A DNA stretch of 64,000 nucleotides from Pomphorhynchus laevis (GCA_012934845.2 WNNJ02000912.1:1-64000), one strand, 5' to 3'. Positions 1 to 11,775 are shown, counted from the stretch's first letter. Numbers and translations: made by a program. The notes: generated from the sequence alone by a model not told the origin.

Positions 1-530
1 AAGTAGATCACTAAAAACGTTTTGACAAACGAGTTCAGTAGAGTGATTAGAACGGAAGGCAGATTGAAATGGAGTATAAATATGCGGGAATAATTTATAG
101 ATTGACTTGAGATAACACAAGACGCTCGAGGGGTTTAGATTATATCCGAAGACGAGAAATCGGGTGGTATGAAGATGGAATCAAATGATCTAGATATGGT
201 TTCTTGAGAAGAGGACGAAGGCTGATAGTTCTTTAGATTTCCGGAAAAGTGCAGCTACAAATAGAGGAGTTGAAAAGGGTGGTAAGGAATTGATATATAA
301 TGAAATGAATATATTTAACAACATACGTTGGGATAGGATGGTGGACGAATACTTGTTGGGTATATATAGATAGAAGAACCTCAGAGACTTCGCTAGAAGA
401 AACAATAAGAAGATGGAATAACTTAGGAATAAATATGTATGATGAGCAAGACGAGGATTAACGAATCGCGCTTCTATGATATTTTTCAGTCGCTTCAATT
501 CAATCATTTAGTGGTATTTAATTATTGGAG
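1..530 (-). mobile_element. LINE-B fragment (L2/CR1-like), RT region
   Basis: On the minus strand, bases 1-90 read PFQSAFRSNHSTE, which matches the same point of the fuller LINE-B copy further right (SAFRSNHSTE near 11000-11040). Just upstream, a RPIS-LSKPLER-like stretch (about 95-160) fits reverse transcriptase block 2. The rest, to about 530, is an open but unrecognised minus-strand frame (190-507) that probably belongs to the same decayed LINE upstream of the RT. The element continues past the left edge. Family: inferred from similarity to LINE-B; the outer boundary is uncertain. Confidence 0.6.
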
Positions 531-539
531 ATAAATGCG

Positions 540-902
540 GTTCACCAACAAATGTGAGCTTTTATGGCATCCCAGTAAAGTTAAAATATGCCTGAGGAAA
601 CTCGATCCATACAGTTAATCAGATCCTGATTGCATTTCTCCGTTTTTCCAAAATAGTATTTCTCACTTTTTGATTACAAATGAATGCAAATTAGCGATTA
701 TCGTTTCAATTCCGAAGATATCAATTCCGTTAACATGTTCTGACTATAGGCCTATGCCTTAGAAGTTCGATATGTAAAGTTATGGAAATATTGATTGCGC
801 GTAGAATTTGGCGTCATTTAAATGAATTCATAATTATGGATTCTCAGTATGGTTTACACTTTAAGCGTTTAGTTATTTCTAATACGTTAACAGCTAGGGA
901 AT
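540..902 (+). mobile_element. LINE-A, first piece (RT N-terminal part)
   Basis: Although broken by stops, the plus strand reads like the start of a non-LTR reverse transcriptase: PSKVKICLRKLDP at about 570-610, a GPDGISPFF-like block, then IPIPK-like and DYRP-like motifs near 690-750, and IWRHLNEF followed by MDSQYGLHFKR near 800-870. The reading then meets the 5' LTR of a Ty3/Gypsy element at 903 and resumes at 4757 in the same sense (YWTKSVSEDQSLDAIFIDLSK). This is one LINE split by a later insertion. The fragment is old and non-functional. Confidence 0.7.
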
Positions 903-1001
903 TGTTATGATATGAAATTATCAGATTGTATATTTTGTATAACTTTATTTATTTATAGATATTATTGAATAAAGCCGTTCTAACGTTGCTTATTTATTAC
1001 A
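903..1001 (+). repeat. 5' LTR of Gypsy fossil 1
   Basis: 99-bp direct repeat of 4659-4756, starting TGTTATGATATGAAAT and ending TTATTTATTACA. It contains AATAAAG at about 968-974, a plausible poly(A) signal. The two LTRs differ mainly in their first third. Confidence 0.9.
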
Positions 1002-1983
1002 GTTTATTCAATAGTATTGGTTCATCGAGATGGAGAAACTATTGATGCCTTCAGTATTAAATATAACTATCGACAGTCCAAATTCTCAATAAGAGTGGAT
1101 ACACTAAAAGCGACGCCTTGACAGTTTTATTGCTCTACAAGTAGGACTCAATGACGAATCTAAGCTACCATTACTTGTCAATCTCATCTCGACGAAATTA
1201 TTCGGATTAATCAAAGCGTGTACTTCATATGAAGAGGCTGTAAATATCTTGAATAGAGCATTCATAAAGCCTGTAAATATTCTATTCGCACGTTACCAAC
1301 TTCATGCTTGTCGACAAGAACCGGTAATGACTTTAGATGAGTATCCCCGAATGCTTGGCGATTTCGCTAATCTATGCGATTTTCAACCTGTGGATGCTTC
1401 TTAAAATCGTAATGCACATATTACAGATTCTTTTATTCAAGGACTTCACAATAGTTACATTAGACAACGTCTTCTTGAATCTCGAGTAACTGATCCTGAC
1501 GAACTAGTGACGATTGCCAAATCACTCTAAGCAGCCTAACAACATTCCGCGATAATATCATCCGCATAAACATAAAGTCTCGCATTTACTCAGGTCAGTC
1601 TGGTTGATAAATCATGTGAAGATAATGAACAATTTGATACTCTCGCTGCACTGAAAACAAATAAACTAACACGCTTCTCTCAAAGTCAAAAACGTTGTAT
1701 ATTTTGTGGTGGATCGTACCATCTTCGATTAAATTGTCCATCTCTGAATTCAACTCGCCATTCATGTGGTAAAACCGGTCATTTTGCGAACGTTTGTCGC
1801 TCTCGTAGTCCAAAGAATACTCCGTCAACATCCGCTGCTCTATATGATAGCTAACAAATCGTTTCAATCACTTCTGGATACGGGGAGTTCAGATAATTTT
1901 ATTGATGATGCGGTTGTATCTAACCTTCAAATAAAAACTTATTTTGTAAACGTCAAGTCCACAAGGCGTCATCATCCCAATCC

Positions 1984-3273
1984 GTGTTCGTTCGTCGTCA
2001 TTGCTACATTACTTTCACATTTATGAATTGTACTTACAGGAATACACTCTTTCTCGTGTTGCCTAATTTATGCGCATCCGTAATATTAGGACAGAAATTT
2101 TTTCTCCTTCATCGATATATTACTTTCAATTTCGCTGGTCCGATCCCTGGTTTATCTTTGGCATCTTTACAAACTGCTCCAGTCATGGATATTAAGCCGT
2201 TGACGTTATTCCGTATCGACAAAACCATTCGAGGTATCGACAAAACCATTCGTCCGATATGTACTAAATCTCGTCGACATACACCGGAAAATTCTCGATT
2301 CATAAGGCAAGAAATCGATATACTCCTCAAACAAGGAATTATTGAAAAGAGTAGATCACCATGGAGAGCTCAAGTTCTAGTGGCGGCAAACAATAGACGA
2401 AAGCCAAGAATTGTCGTAGATTACTTATCTACTATCAATCGTCACACGTTAATGGATGCATATCCTATTCTAAAAATCAACTCCATGATCTCCAATATTG
2501 CTTCATACTCGGTATATACAACCGTTGACCTATCCCAAGCTTATTACCAAATACCTTTGTTGAGTCAAGATGGTCCATACACTGCTTTCGAAGCAGATGG
2601 GAATTTATATCAGTACCGCAGAATCCCTTTTGGACTAACCAACGCTGTATGCGTTTTTCAGCGTATAATTAACCAATTAATCAAGGATAACAACTTATCC
2701 GGTATCTATGCCTACTTAGACGACATAATTATTTGCGGGCGAAGCTATGAGGAACACTATGAACGGTATCAAAAATTTTGTGAAGTTGCAACGAGAGTGA
2801 ATCTCACGTTAGCCAAGGAGAAAACAAAATATCGTCAAAGCACGTTGAATTTCTTGGGCTATCAACTATCGAAAAGTACTATTAAACCGGATCCCAATCG
2901 TGTCAAGCCACTTATCAATTTTCCGATTCCTACAGATAGAAAATCTATGCAGCGTCTAACGGGTCTCCTTGCATATTATTCTAAATGGATACCTTCGTTT
3001 TCGCGAAAAATTAGACCTTTGCTCGATTGTGATACATATCCGCCTTCAAGTGATGTTAACAAAGCTATTGATGACTTGAAGAATGAAATTTCTGAGGCAA
3101 CTCTAACAGCGTATACTCACGATCTTCCTTTGACCATAGAGACTGATACATCATATTCGTCGATAGGTGCCGTTCTGAGACAAGCATCAAAGCCGATTGC
3201 GTTTTTTCACAAACCCTACCGAAAACTACGTTACATCAGTCTAGCATTGAAAATGAGGCCCAGGTCATTGTAA
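1984..3273 (+). pseudogene. Gypsy fossil 1 pol: protease end, RT, start of RNase H
   Basis: Longest open stretch of the fossil. It starts in the protease-RT linker, carries the RT palm and fingers (IVEKS-type entry at about 2330, PFGLTNAV near 2625, YLDDIIICG near 2705) and ends in the RNase H entry. It is homologous over its length to the equivalent region of the second Gypsy copy (about 6540-7350). A fossil, with no claim of function. Confidence 0.85.
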
Positions 3274-3515
3274 ATAGCATTCAATATTGGAAGCATTATT
3301 TACTCGGTAAACCGTTCACTATAATAACAGATCAACGCTCTGTTTCTTTTATATTCGGTAGAACTCATTCGAGACAGATCAAAAATGATAAAGTGGTTCG
3401 ATGGCGACTTGAATTAGCTCCTTATCAATACGAAATTCAGTATCGCATGGGAAGTGAAAATAAGGCAGCCGACGCTATGTCAAGAGTTACGCACATGTAT
3501 GCCCATACTTGATCA

Positions 3516-4349
3516 TTGAACCAATTAGAACGCATTCAAAATACTCTTTGTCATCCTGGCATTACTAGAATGTTGCATTTCGTTACACAGCATCGCTTGC
3601 CATATGATAAATCAGACGTTACGAAAGTTATTAATAGTTGCCATATCTGTGCCGAACTGAAACCTCGCTTTTGTAAACCTACCGTTAGCCACGTTACCAA
3701 CGCCACTCAGATATTCGAGAGATTATGTGTAGATTTCAAAGGTCCGCTCAAATATGTTACTCGAAACCGTTATCTACTTTGCGTTGTCGATGAATTCTCC
3801 CGTTTTCCGTTTGCGATTCCTTGTAAAGATTGTTCATCCCTGTCAGTAATTACTGCACTACGACAAATCATAAGTATTTTTGGTAGTCCTGGTAGAATAC
3901 ACACGGATCAAGGATCATGTTTTCAATCTCGTGAGTTCCGTGATTTTCTATCATCTCAGGGCATAGCCTTTAATAGAAGTACACCTTACAACCCGCGCGG
4001 TAACGGTGAAGCCGAAAGATATGCCGGATTAATTTGGAAGACCATACAGTTAGAAACTAAATCAAGAAATTTGTCTATAAAAAATTGGGAAACAGTTCTA
4101 CCTAAAGTATTATCATCTATGCGATCTTTGTTATGTACTAGCAATGGGGAAACGCCACACGAACGTATGTTCAATTATCCGCGAAACTCAAGGAACTTGT
4201 TTGTTTTATCGCGGTGGCTTCATAACGATCAAGTGTATTTACTGAAAGACGATAGGGCACCTAAAACTGATTATACTTTCAGACCTGTTGAAGTACTACA
4301 ATCAAATGGTAATTACGCTACCGTGAGAAATATACCTCCAGGTAATTAG
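3516..4349 (+). pseudogene. Gypsy fossil 1 integrase region
   Basis: Reads as a retroviral-type integrase: an HHCC-like zinc region near the start (CHPGITRML, then CHICAEL), then the catalytic core (FERLCVDFKGPL, HTDQGSCF, STPYNPRGNGEAERY), then a C-terminal basic part. The short open frame 4446-4670, ending in RRRPAYLNDYF, matches the integrase tail of the second copy (ATPAYLRDNVW). Part of a broken element. Confidence 0.85.
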
Positions 4350-4658
4350 CATGACGTGTCTGTTAGAAAATTGGCTAAATACCCTTTAATCCATCAATTG
4401 ATGAAGACAGAAACTGCAGTTAAGTAGAATTAGAAAATTTGACCGATGAAATCACCAACCTTTTTGCCAATATGTTATAAATATTCTTTATCAAAAGAGA
4501 AATATGAATTTTCACAAGAATCAAAATATAGTAGTCATACTATGACAAAAGAAGACGACAACGAAAACTTCATGGAGACTGCCACAATTCCAAAACAAGA
4601 AGAGATGACCAGAAGAAGACCGGCCTATCTTAATGATTACTTTTGCTGCCGGGCGAAT

Positions 4659-4756
4659 GTTATGATATGAAATGATTCGATTGTACCTTTTGTATAACTT
4701 TATTTATTGATAGATATTATTGAATAAAGCCGTTCTAACGTTGCTTATTTATTACA
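4659..4756 (+). repeat. 3' LTR of Gypsy fossil 1
   Basis: Direct repeat of 903-1001, ending ...TTATTTATTACA. It is followed at once by GGAAT, the copy of the 5-bp target site also found before the 5' LTR. Confidence 0.9.
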
Positions 4757-5214
4757 GGAATACTGGACGAAATCAGTTAGTGAAGATCAATCACTTGATG
4801 CCATCTTTATAGACTTATCAAAAGCGTTTGATATAGTACATATAGATAAAAATGATTGTCAATTCACTATGGAGTTTCTGATATTATCTACAAGTGAGTC
4901 CGAGGTTTGTTTAGCTAACGTTTTTACCAAATTAGGATTTAAAACCACGTGTCCACACAGATTTGAGCATTGCGGAGATCATGGTACTGTTTTGGATTTT
5001 CTATCTTTATAATATAACAAAATAACATATTGCTAAGTATCCATATCCCTGACCTTGCATTTGCTTAAGACATTAACTGCGGTCCATTAGAAGTGGTAGT
5101 AAACATAAAACAATATTTTATATGATGATCTCGATCGTATTTATGAGTGGAGTACCTTTTTAGGGACGTAATTAAACATTAATAAGTGCATGTGAATAAT
5201 ACTATATAATGGTA
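4757..5214 (+). mobile_element. LINE-A, middle piece
   Basis: Begins YWTKSVSEDQSLDAIFIDLSK followed by AFDIVH, the classic LINE RT block with its first catalytic aspartate, continuing the reading broken at 902. Sequence near 4860-5000 is unrecognised. Near 5110-5190 it reads DDLDRIYEW then LNINKC, typical of the RT block after the YADD motif. The YADD region itself is not visible, so the piece has an internal rearrangement. It ends at the 5-bp duplication TGGTA (5210-5214) beside the second Gypsy element. Confidence 0.6.
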
Positions 5215-5304
5215 TGTCGTGAATTAACTAACTTGTGTTTTAATGTTATTTGTTTTGTAGATGTTTTCAATAAAGCTACTTTAGCCTCACTTTGGATCTT
5301 AACA
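5215..5304 (+). repeat. 5' LTR of Gypsy fossil 2
   Basis: 90-bp direct repeat of 9003-9092, with TG...CA ends and an AATAAAG motif inside (about 5270-5276). It is unusually short for an LTR element, like the LTR of fossil 1. Confidence 0.92.
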
Positions 5305-5342
5305 ATTTATTGAAAACATTTGTGTGAGCATTTGTTGTCAAG

Positions 5343-5825
5343 ATGGACCCAGTCGGAAACGGATTGGCGAACGTTGATTATGCACGATATCTGCAGCCAA
5401 GTAAACTTACAATATACACAGAAGATCCAAACGGAGCGGATATTTGGAAACATTGGCTATCAACATTCGAAGCGTTTATCGAACACATCGGAGCTCCGTG
5501 TGAGATTCGATTAACGTTACTGCGTAATTACGTTTCTCCTCAAATTTTCAAGTCAATTCAACAACTGTCTGATTATGCAGAAGCTATCAAGACGCTTCGA
5601 TCGATGTTTGAGCGACCGACCAATGTCATTTATGCTCGATATATACTATTCGCGAGGAGACAAGAAGATGCAGAAGATATTCAACACTACACTAATAGTT
5701 TAAAGCAACTAGCCTCAGAATGTAAGTTCGAAGAAGTATCGGCACAAGATCACCGAGATCAGGCAATTCTAAATGCGTTCATAGTGGGCATTTCCTCAAA
5801 GAAAATTAGAGAACCGTTTACTTGA
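5343..5825 (+). pseudogene. Gypsy fossil 2 gag
   Basis: The ATG lies shortly after the 5' LTR (5343). The open frame has a gag capsid-like pattern: NGADIWKHWLSTFEAFIEH, a helical middle, and YARYILFARRQ followed by QHYTNSLKQLASEC. The equivalent region of fossil 1 can be recognised at about 1085-1500 (ILFARYQLHACRQ). A fossil gag. Confidence 0.8.
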
Positions 5826-5871
5826 AAACTGTACCTTAACACTAACAGACGCTTTTGAAATTGCAAAAGCT

Positions 5872-7353
5872 ATGGAAAGTGCGGAAAAACGTTCAACGGT
5901 AATCGAAGGACCTTATTATCGACTAGCTCATGTTTCCGACAGCAGAAAGGAAGAGGCGGCAGATCAACTGGCACAAATGAATGATAGAGTAGTTGCAACA
6001 ATCAAAAGTAATTGGAAGTGCTTTTTTTGTGGAAGTCAATCAAAGCATAGTCGAGAATCTTGTCCGGCAAAAAATTCAATTTGCCATAAATGTCAGAAGG
6101 AAGGACATTTTGCAAGAGCGTGTCGATCTTCACAATTCGGTCGTAATAAATACTCTGCGTGCATTTCTTCAATACTGTCTGACCGAAAAGCTGTAGACCA
6201 AATATCCATTTGCAACAAAAGAGTAGAGTGTTTGTTTGACACAGGGAGTTGTTATAGTTTTATTCGAACTGATATTGTGAGTAAGATGAAATTGCCTATC
6301 GTCAGAGATATACGGCCTATTACAATGGCCACTAATCGCTTCAAGACTTTAACTAAAGGCCATGTCACTACGTCCATCATCTACAAGTCCCAAATTTATA
6401 AAAACATTATATTTCATGTTCTGGACGACTTATGTACCGAAGCAATATTGGGGATGGATTTTATGAATGAGCATAAGAGTTTCAAACTAAAATTGAATGG
6501 TCCTAGAAACAAATTGGTAATTGCTGCTTTGCGACCTATAGATTTCAAGCCAGTTCGACCATTTTCACATCTAAATGAACATTGCATTCCTATTGCAACG
6601 AGGTCTCGCCGGTATAATCCAGCCGATCGTGATTTTATTCGATCGGAGGTTCAGAAGTTATTGAAAGATGGGATTATCGAACCTTGTATTTCACCATGGC
6701 GAGCTCAAGTGGTAGTTACGCGCTCGGAGAGACATAAACGCAGGCTTGTTATTGATTACTCACAAACGATAAATAAATATACATTGCTGGATGCCTATCC
6801 TTTGCCAAACTTACAAGATCTTGTGTATGAAATTAGTAAATACAAATGGTTTTCTACAATTGACTTACAGTCTGCTTATCATCAAGTTCCTCTACATCCA
6901 GACGATAGACTATATACTGCCTTTGAAGCAGATGGAAGATTATATTGCTTTGCGAGATTGCCCTTTGGTTTGAAGAATGCAGTGTCATGCTTTCAGCGAT
7001 GTATGGATCACATGATTGAAACAAATGAATTAAAAAGTACATTTGCCTATCTAGATAACATTACAATTTGCGGAATGACCCAACAAGAACACGACGAAAA
7101 TCTGGGCAAATTCAACAGTGTCGCTACCAAGTGCGGGCTCACAATGAATACAACTAAATGTGAATTTAACAAGAAAGAAATAAAGCTTCTCGGCTACTTA
7201 ATTTGTCAAGGAGTACTGAAACCAGATCCGGACAGATTGCAGGCTTTACATGAACTCCCCCCTACGATGTCAGATCCTTACAACGAAGTATTGGACTCTT
7301 TGCTTACTACTCGTCTTGGATACCAGAATTTTCACAAAAGATTGAATTCTTGA
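5872..7353 (+). pseudogene. Gypsy fossil 2: zinc knuckles, protease, RT
   Basis: One open stretch holds two tandem CCHC knuckles (CFFCGSQSKHSRESC and CHKCQKEGHFARAC), a retropepsin motif (LFDTGSCYSF), a protease C-terminal ILGMDFM, and the RT core (LVIDYSQTINKYTLLDAYP, FSTIDLQSAYHQVP, LPFGLKNAVSCFQR, FAYLD). The order is that of Gypsy gag-pol. Fossil. Confidence 0.88.
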
Positions 7354-7486
7354 GAAACGCTTCATTCCCTATGAACGCTGAATCAAAACTGTCATTTGAA
7401 AAGCTTAAAGCAGATATTGCGAGTGCTTCTTTATACCACATCGATAACGCTCAAGCGCTAACAGTCGAGACAGACGCTTCTGAAAC

Positions 7487-9010
7487 GTGCATTGCGGCTA
7501 CACTGAACGGAGACGGTCGTCCGATTGCGTTTTTTTTTCAAGAAAACTTTCTGTAAGCGAGCAGAGATGGGCAGCAATCGAGAAAGAGGCTTTAGCCATA
7601 GTGGAATCCCTTATTAAGTGGCGACATTTTCTTATCGGAAGGCATTTTAAAATCATCACAGACCAAAGATCAGTTAGTTTTATATTCAATCAACTAAACG
7701 GAAGCAAGATAAAAAACGACAAAATACAACGTTGGAAAGCAGAATTGGCCAATTACGATTTTGAAATATTCTACCGCCCGGGATCTTTGAATGGACCAGC
7801 AGATACCTTATCTAGAATATGTGCTACTTCCAATTTCGATAGAGGATTACGAGAACTTCACGAATCATTATGTCACCCCGGTGTACGACGGTTAACTCAT
7901 TATGTCAGATCACGGAATCTTCCATTCTCAGTAAATGATGTGAAAAATATTTGTGAACGTTGTGAAGCTTGTAAATTTTCTAAGCCTAGATTTTCAAACA
8001 CCTGTACGGCTCATGTAATTAAAGCTACCCGCCCTTTTGAGCGATTATGCATAGATTTCAAAGGACCATTACCGAGTAATTCAAGATCCCGTTTCCTCCT
8101 TGTTGTGATTGATGAGTATAGTCGGTTTCCTTTTGCCTACGCGTGCCCCGATATGTCTGCTAAAACTGTGTGTCATTGTTTGGACGAAATATTTGCTATT
8201 TTTGGTTGTCCAGAATATATTCATTCGGATAGAGGTACGTCGTTTCTGTCATCGGATGTCGGACAATTTCTCAGTGAGAGAGGAATCGCTAGCAGTTCCA
8301 CAACACCGTACAACCCAAGAGGTAACGGGCAATGCGAACGATACAATTCAACAATTTGGACAGCTATAACTACCACGTTACGAAGTGAACGAATGTCTAT
8401 TCATCAGTGGCAAATAATATTACCAAGAGCACTCAATAGCATAAGGAGTCTTTTATGTACTTCAACCAACTACACACCTCACGAACGGATATTTTCTTAC
8501 CCCAGAAAGAGTAATGAAGGCAAAACGTTTCCAAAATGGATGACCGATGGTGCATCTGTACTTGTCCGGAATCATAGACGTGAATCGAAATATGAACCAA
8601 TAGGTTGTCCAGCTAAACTTGTGACTGCTAACAACAAATACGCTATCATCGAATATCCTAATCAACGACAAGGTGCGGTTTCTTTAAGGGACGTGGCTCC
8701 CGGTTTCGATATCGGACAACGGTTGTCAGGTGGAGATAGCTGCCAAAATCTAATGATAGAAGATCATGAATGTACGAACGATACATCACAACTTACAACT
8801 ACTAAAGATGATATTGAAAGCAGCTATAACCCTGATACCAGCTACAGCGACGATAAAACTGTGAGTACGGACGACGATACTTTAAACGATACTTTCAAAA
8901 TATCCGACGAGAAAGGAAATGAAATTCAGCAGAGCAACGAAAGACCCGTGCGAAATAAAGCTACTCCCGCGTATCTACGAGATAATGTTTGGCGGAGGAG
9001 AATGTCGTGA
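7487..9010 (+). pseudogene. Gypsy fossil 2: RNase H and integrase
   Basis: The N-terminal part is RNase H-like (QRWAAIEKEALAIVESLIKW, FKIITDQRSV, YRPGSLNGPADTLSR). Next come the integrase zinc region (HESLCHPGVRRL, CERCEAC), the catalytic core (FERLCIDFKGPL, IHSDRGTSF, TPYNPRGNGQCERY), the signature TPHERIFSYPR and SLRDVAPG, and an acidic tail. The end of the frame runs up to the 3' LTR. Confidence 0.9.
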
Positions 9011-9092
9011 ATTAACTAACTTGTGTTTTAATGTTATTTGTTTTGTAGATGTTTTCAATAAAGCTACTTTAGCCTCACTTTGGATCTCAACA
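9003..9092 (+). repeat. 3' LTR of Gypsy fossil 2
   Basis: One difference from the 5' LTR at 5215-5304. Followed by TGGTA, the target-site copy. Confidence 0.92.
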
Positions 9093-9097
9093 TGGTA

Positions 9098-9690
9098 AGA
9101 TGGGTAGCAACTGCTGCATTGGAAGACATTCTCACTGTTGTGTTACAGCAGAAGGATTTGAGAGTGGCATTACACAAATCATTCAAACCGCGCTTAAATT
9201 CAGAATTTTCTTGTAATATGGTGATTCAAGGTTTGTATTTCAACAAGAATTTGTTTTCTAGGATCAAATCTTCCTTCACAAAACTATATTGTTCTTTAGT
9301 TCATGCACATCATGAATATGATCATTACGGAGTTCTGTGGAGTTATATTGCGGAGTTCAAAAGCTTAGCGGATTTCCATTTTATATTTGGTTTCCAGCCC
9401 AGCAAGCAATCGCTTTCCGAGGGATGTATAATAATATTGCATTCAAGCTGTATCCACATCCAAGTGATTGTTTTATCTCGATATTTGCAATGTGGAAAAT
9501 TGTGAAATCATTTGACTATTTTTCGACAAATTATTTATTATTCCGAACTACCGCTTGTAAGGGGCATCTCTTTACGCTCTACAAACTTCCTTCTAGAAAA
9601 ATCCCTAGAGTGCTTAGGCTCTTGTGCCGTGTTATTAATGCTTGGAATTCGCTCCGTGATGAAATATATAATATTATAATATTATATTAA
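9098..9690 (+). mobile_element. LINE-A, C-terminal piece
   Basis: Resumes LINE-A in the same sense after the Gypsy insertion. SFTKLYCSLVHAHHEY followed by VLWSYI resembles the ALKTLYCSLVRSHLEYASVVW block C-terminal to LINE reverse transcriptases. Near the end, GHLFTLYKLPSRK then VINAWNSLRDEI matches the RVVNVWNSLPDEI closing block of CR1/Jockey-like LINEs. It ends in a TA-rich tail at about 9660-9770. Confidence 0.65.
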
Positions 9691-9956
9691 TATGATATAC
9701 TATATATTATGTATATCTTTAGATATATCATATATAATATTATGTATAATATATATAATATTATAACTTACAATTATTCCTGTCAGTTCCGCTCGCTACG
9801 CTCGCGGAAAGATGAAACTTTCAGTAAACTTATTACATTTGAGCTTAATCTCTCGATAAAAGATCATGCCTAGAAAAGCTCGATCTCAGAATTTCTCTGT
9901 TTCTGATCACCATCGTCCACATCGGAATGCATAGATGGTTATACCAGTTTGGCAGT
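9691..9956. other. AT-rich spacer with TA-rich simple repeat and a GC hairpin
   Basis: 9660-9770 is low-complexity TATAATAT sequence. 9787-9812 holds a small GC-rich dyad (CCGCTCGCTACGCTCGCGG). No coding signal is seen up to the LINE-B 3' end. Confidence 0.5.
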
Positions 9957-10034
9957 TAAAAAAGGATTTATTTTAACGTGGCAAATGCGTGCCAGCGCAC
10001 GCTTACATGACCACAAAAAAAACAAAAATGTAAA

Positions 10035-10394
10035 TCATGTGTCGAGAATATGTGAACGGAGCAGGTGTTTGAATGTGATAAAGGAGGGAGCGCGGCGGAC
10101 ATCGAGAGGGAGTTGATTCCAGGCGAGTGGGGCGGCGACGAGGAAGGATCGGAGACCGTAGTTGTTGGAGTAATTTGGAACGTGGAGTAAGAGGGGATTA
10201 CGGGAACGCAGCGGTAGCGAGGTGGGGCGAGTGTCGTCTAAGAAATGAAGGTTATTGAACGATGGGGAGCCGACAGCGATGAGACAAAAAGTTATGTGAA
10301 GAAGGCGGAGTTTGATGCGGATGTGGATGGTTGGCCAGGAGAGTTGGGCAAAATATGTGGATGTGTGGTCGAAGCGACAGAGACGAAAGAGCAC
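10035..10394 (-). pseudogene. LINE-B C-terminal block
   Basis: Minus-strand frame with LRLLHITFCLIAVGSPSFN, HVPNYSNNYGLRSF, AAPLAWNQLPLDVRRAPSF and FKHLLRSHIL. This is the conserved domain after the RT in L2/CR1-clade LINEs, where W-N-x-L-P and an F-K-x-x-L-K-x-x-L end are standard. The stop at 10035 is close to the true ORF end. Confidence 0.8.
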
Positions 10395-11000
10395 TCGTTA
10401 AGGGAAAGGTGATCATCGAAATGGAAGTTTAAGAAAGTGAGATTGTGGACTATGGGGATGATCGATGAGGCAAAAGATACAGTGGGAGGAGATATGTTTG
10501 GTTTACGGGGGAGGATCCACATTATTTTAGACTTGTCGGGGTTTAGAACGAGATGGAGATTGGAGAGACGTTTGTAGATAGAAGAAATACAGTTGGAGGC
10601 AGAAATGCCGATATCGTGTATGCGATGTGCGGGTGCATGATCATAGATTAGAATGTCATCGGCGTATTGCATGACGTTAAAGGAGTAAGGTTTGATAAAC
10701 GGAGAGAGATCGCCAAGCAGAAGAGAGAAAAGCAGGGGACCTAGGACTGAACCTTGTGGGACCCCGCAAAAAAAAGGATGGGAGGGGAGGAAGATGAATT
10801 AGAACAGACGTGAAAGACTGGTCGGATAGGTATGAGGCAAACCATGCTACGGAGAAGGAAGAAAAGCGGTAATCATTACGAAGGCGAGAAAGGAAGACGG
10901 CGTGGTCGACAATGTCGAATGCGAAGGAGAGGTCGCGGGAGATGAGAACACTATATAGAGCCTTGTCTCGAGAAATGAGTAAGTCGTTGTAAACTTTCAT
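10292..11000 (-). pseudogene. LINE-B reverse transcriptase (two frames)
   Basis: 10677-11000 reads DKALYSVLISRDLSFAFDIV followed by DHAVFLSRLR (RT catalytic block A) and VAWFASYLSDQSF. 10292-10672 begins MQYADDILIYDHA (block C, YADD) and continues RLSNLHLVLNPDKSKIMW. The two frames abut at about 10672-10677, where one indel shifts the reading. Confidence 0.85.
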
Positions 11001-11178
11001 GCATGCGATTTCTGTGGAGTGATTAGAGCGGAAAGCGGATTGATAAGGAGGGTATAGATTGGATGAGGAGGGATAAGCGTTGATCTGTATTAAGATAAGG
11101 CGTTATAAGTGCTTAGAAAGAGTAGGGAGTAGTGAAATTGGGCGATTGCTAGAGGGAAGGGGTCGAGCGATTGTTTCT

Positions 11179-11775
11179 TTAGGAGGGGACGAACGATTGC
11201 GAATTTCCAGTGTGAAGGGAATATACGACTGCGGATGTATGCGTTAAACAAGGTAGTGAGGAAAGAGGATATTGATGAGCATATGGATTTAAGAATGGGG
11301 TACGCAGGGGATGGGCAGGTGAGGTTTTGTTTGGCAAGGACATGAGGACAAATGATACTTCGGTAGGCGAGACAGGGAGTAGATGAAAGAGTTCCGGCAG
11401 GATGAGGCTAGGCGGGGTAGAGTGGAATAGGATGGATACCGGGGTGTGAGAGAGCAACGTGGATACTTTAGTCTGGAGAAATGACGAATAATCATGGGCA
11501 TCGATGTTGCACGGCGAAAAGGAACGAACAAGAATTGAGTTAAAAGTATGCCTAGAGAGTCTTAGAGTTGAATGAAGTGTTGATTTTATGCTGCCAGAAG
11601 GAGTTGCATTTGGTACGTAGTAGGTTGAGATGATACCGGCGAAGAGCAAGATATGAATCACGGAAAGACGGAGTGATCGAGCGGAAATCACGTCTGAGAT
11701 AGCGGTGATAGACTCGAAAAGCATGGCGGAGTCTACGCTTTGAGAGTAGGCATTGGATGTTAAACTATGGGGCAT
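11179..11775 (-). pseudogene. LINE-B linker between endonuclease and RT
   Basis: Minus-strand open frame rich in Ser, Thr and Leu, typical of the LINE spacer (FNSILVRSFSPCNIDAHDYS, VSFVLMSLPNKTSPAHPL). LPNKTSPAHPLRTPFL corresponds to the K-S-x-G-x-D-x-I-P entry block of RT. No independent function is expected. Confidence 0.6.

Larger units (their letters stand above)
903..4756 (+). mobile_element. Ty3/Gypsy fossil 1, short LTRs, broken
   Basis: A complete-looking outline of a Ty3/Gypsy LTR retrotransposon. It has two LTRs of about 98-99 bp (903-1001 and 4659-4756) beginning TG and ending CA, with the 5-bp duplication GGAAT at 898-902 and 4757-4761. Parts in order: gag-like region with zinc knuckle (about 1030-1820), aspartic protease (about 1860-2110), RT (about 2270-2990), RNase H (about 3050-3510), integrase (3516-4349) and a 3' tail. 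The LTRs differ at several sites, so the copy is older than its neighbour at 5215. It is broken by roughly five or more interruptions. The integrase style and tiny LTRs suggest a CsRn1-like lineage (inference). It sits inside LINE-A. Confidence 0.9.
5215..9092 (+). mobile_element. Ty3/Gypsy fossil 2, short LTRs, young but broken
   Basis: A full-outline Ty3/Gypsy retrotransposon: 90-bp LTRs at 5215-5304 and 9003-9092 (TGTCGTGAATT...AACA) that differ at one position, and the 5-bp duplication TGGTA at 5210-5214 and 9093-9097. Parts in order: gag (about 5343-5990), two CCHC zinc knuckles (about 6018-6125), protease with DTGS (about 6240), RT (about 6600-7250), RNase H (about 7380-7830), integrase (about 7850-8730) and an acidic C-terminal tail. 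The near-identical LTRs argue for a recent insertion. It is broken by about three interruptions. It is a relative of fossil 1 and entered the same LINE-A host copy. Confidence 0.92.

Noticed and set aside
7498-7689. Minus-strand frames within the Gypsy copies
   Set aside because: Shadows of the plus-strand pol reading; no conserved motif.
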